Shown one piece after another: positions 27,833 to 29,357 of a DNA stretch of 29,357 nt. Each line of letters starts with the position of its first letter. Within the stretch, counting starts at the first letter, position 1. Position numbers and translations under genes: made by a program. The notes beneath the pieces were generated by a model that worked only from the letters and a program-made list of their open reading frames with translations, was not told the DNA's origin and did no database searches. The DNA is from CAZTPC01 sp964615565 (GTDB lineage: Bacteria; Patescibacteriota; Saccharimonadia; Saccharimonadales; AWTP1-31): positions 1 to 29,357 of the forward strand of contig CAZTPC010000012.1 of NCBI GenBank assembly GCA_964615565.1, given 5' to 3'.

Positions 27833-29357
27833 TGGCAATGACTGCTATCCAATCCGAAATACAAACAACTATCACCAAGGCTGTGAACGATCTATTTACT
27901 GTAACCGTTGAACCGGTTCTTTCTCGACCAGATCCAGAATACGGTGACTTTGCTACGAACGTTGCACTGCAGTTAGCCAAACAAGTTGGCAAGAATCCTC
28001 GAGATGTAGCCGAGCAATTGGCAACAGCGTTGCAGGACAAACTAGGTGACCAAGTGAGTGAAGTATCTATTGCTGGTCCGGGGTTCATAAATATTCATCT
28101 GAGCGACACCGTTTTGCTTGGAGCACTAAAAGTTAGTACTAACCTCGATCAAAGCCAGGCAGGCAAAGTAACGATTGTTGAATATTCAGACCCTAACCCA
28201 TTCAAGGTATTGCATGTCGGACACTTGTACGACTGTGTAACAGGAGAGTCCATCGCCAAGTTACAAGAAGCTGCCGGTGCTACCGTGCACAGGGTTAATT
28301 TTGGTGGCGATGTCGGACTACATGTTGGTAAAACAATGTGGGCTATCTTGCAGGTACTTGGAGGGGAGAACCCGGAAGGTCTAAAAGACATTCCCGCTGA
28401 TGAGCGAGCTACTTGGCTGAGCCAACGATATGTCGAAGGCACCAATGCGTACGAAGACGACGAAACTGCCAAGCAGACCATCATCGACTTTAACAAACAG
28501 ATCTATCAGATCCATACCGATAATGACCACGAGTCGCCATTCGCCCAGATTTACTGGGAGACACGACAATGGAGCTACGACTATTTCGATGCATTCTACG
28601 ATCGTGTCGGCACTAAGTTCGAGAAGTACTATCCCGAAAGTGTGACGGCTCCAGCTGGCCTTCAAGCTGTTAAAGAACAGTTGGCTAAAGGAGTCTTCAC
28701 CGAGTCTGACGGTGCAGTGGTCTTCGATGGCGAAGCCGAAGGACTACACACTCGTGTGTTCATCAACTCCAACGGTTTGCCAACTTACGAAGCTAAAGAT
28801 ATTGGCCTGGCACTCTGCAAATGGCAGGACTACCAGTTCGACCTAAATATCATCAGTACCGGCAATGACATTGTTGAATATATGAAGGTGATATTGGCAG
28901 CACTTGGTAAATTCGAGCCTAAACTTGCCGAACGTACAAAGCATATTACACATGGCATGGTTAAGATGTCTGGCGGCGTAAAAATGAGTAGCCGAAAGGG
29001 TAACATCTTACTGGCTGTCGATGTCCTAGACATGGCCGTAGAAGCTACAAAAAACGCCGGTCGCGAACCTGACGAGAATATTGTGCAAGGTGCTGTTAAG
29101 TATGCCTTTCTAAAGTCACGCCTTGGCGGTGATATTCACTTTGATATCGATGAATCAGTAAGCCTCGAGGGTAACAGTGGACCATACCTGCAGTATGCCC
29201 ATGCCAGGGCCAAGAGCGTTCTCAGTAAGTCAGATAAAGCTGCCGTTGAGCCAACCAGTATCCAAGCGGGAGAACGTCCGCTTGTAGTCAAGATCAACGA
29301 GTTTTCAGAAGTAATCGCTAGGGCTACTACGGACTTGGCGCCACACATCATCTGTAC
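27829..29357 (+). CDS. argS: arginyl-tRNA synthetase, 3' end outside window
   Basis: At least 509 codons of a class Ia synthetase that charges tRNA-Arg; the anticodon-binding C-terminus is partly cut off. An N-terminal tRNA-binding domain (residues about 1-110, ending in the VSIAGPGFINI block typical of ArgS) leads to SDPNPFKVLHVGHLYD with the HIGH-like HVGH (129-132), then NFGGDVGLHVGK, and the KMSSRKG loop at 385-391. YLQYAHARAKS is the family's C-terminal signature. The start ATG at 27829 overlaps the GNAT stop; ATGs at 27832 and 27838 are alternatives. Expression should depend on the attenuator upstream. Confidence 0.97.
   Translation, partial: MMAMTAIQSEIQTTITKAVNDLFTVTVEPVLSRPDPEYGDFATNVALQLAKQVGKNPRDVAEQLATALQDKLGDQVSEVSIAGPGFINIHLSDTVLLGALKVSTNLDQSQAGKVTIVEYSDPNPFKVLHVGHLYDCVTGESIAKLQEAAGATVHRVNFGGDVGLHVGKTMWAILQVLGGENPEGLKDIPADERATWLSQRYVEGTNAYEDDETAKQTIIDFNKQIYQIHTDNDHESPFAQIYWETRQWSYDYFDAFYDRVGTKFEKYYPESVTAPAGLQAVKEQLAKGVFTESDGAVVFDGEAEGLHTRVFINSNGLPTYEAKDIGLALCKWQDYQFDLNIISTGNDIVEYMKVILAALGKFEPKLAERTKHITHGMVKMSGGVKMSSRKGNILLAVDVLDMAVEATKNAGREPDENIVQGAVKYAFLKSRLGGDIHFDIDESVSLEGNSGPYLQYAHARAKSVLSKSDKAAVEPTSIQAGERPLVVKINEFSEVIARATTDLAPHIIC

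Noticed and set aside
1..29357. CRISPR arrays, insertion sequences, phage genes or integrase sites
   Set aside because: I found no repeat-spacer pattern, transposase motif or integrase; the tRNA genes show no repeated 3' ends nearby.
1..29357. Genetic code 25 (TGA as glycine)
   Set aside because: TGA works as a normal stop for several genes, for example at 5252-5254 and 27830-27832.

Overview
The window looks like chromosomal DNA of a Patescibacteria/CPR bacterium, most likely Candidatus Saccharibacteria (TM7); this is an inference from gene content and gene style, not a database match. The pointers are many small lineage-specific proteins (acidic, Ala/Pro/Thr-rich or one-TM), very tight packing with overlapping genes, a GroESL operon with a CIRCE operator, a lone threonine synthase, an N-terminally short Mur ligase, a CarS-like lipid enzyme, and few metabolic genes. 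TGA is used as stop (for example at 5252-5254), so this is code 11 rather than the Gracilibacteria/SR1 code 25. I see no insertion sequence, phage module or CRISPR array.

Layout. 1-85: 3' part of a tRNA-Arg(GCG) and its terminator. 132-1977: three forward genes of unknown role, the last with a zinc-protease-like HEMGH motif. 1983-3451 (-): multi-pass membrane protein and a Nudix hydrolase. 3551-3814: a 29-codon ORF, a terminator and tRNA-Ser(CGA). 3819-4994 (-): membrane protein. 5063-5844: coiled-coil protein, HIT protein and a small membrane protein. 5907-6767: a fused Xre-HAD protein, convergent with thrC (6764-8221). 8277-12337 (-): valS and tsaD, separated by a 389-base structured spacer. 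12407-14731: unknown protein and a MurE-like ligase. 14728-16449: small unknown proteins. 16453-17334 (-): amidinotransferase-fold protein. 17379-19394: CIRCE, groES, groEL. 19396-22729: PII/CutA-like protein, unknown proteins, one-TM Thr/Pro-rich protein, YdcF-like protein and a low-complexity protein. 22834-24612: sugar-phosphate isomerase and PIG-L deacetylase. 24609-26412 (-): lipid operon (CDP-alcohol phosphotransferase, PHP protein, CarS-like). 26458-27132: DUF1361-like membrane protein. 27168-29357: an attenuator leader, a GNAT acetyltransferase and argS (runs off the end).

Two things stand out. First, upstream of the GNAT-argS operon lies what reads as a complete ribosome-dependent transcription attenuator: a 21-codon leader peptide with Arg codons CGC CGC and CGT near its end, three mutually exclusive pairings, and a terminator with a T-run. 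It would couple argS expression to charged tRNA-Arg. The partial tRNA at the left edge has the anticodon expected to read those codons. Second, at least a dozen genes have a -10 hexamer ending only 6-9 bases before the start codon and no Shine-Dalgarno, which implies widespread leaderless mRNAs. A second promoter class has a -35 TTGxxx-like box, 17 bases, a TAnnnT box and an A-rich leader, and mostly serves lineage-specific genes.

Convergent genes are packed so closely that three pairs share their stop codons inside a CTAG or TTAA palindrome.
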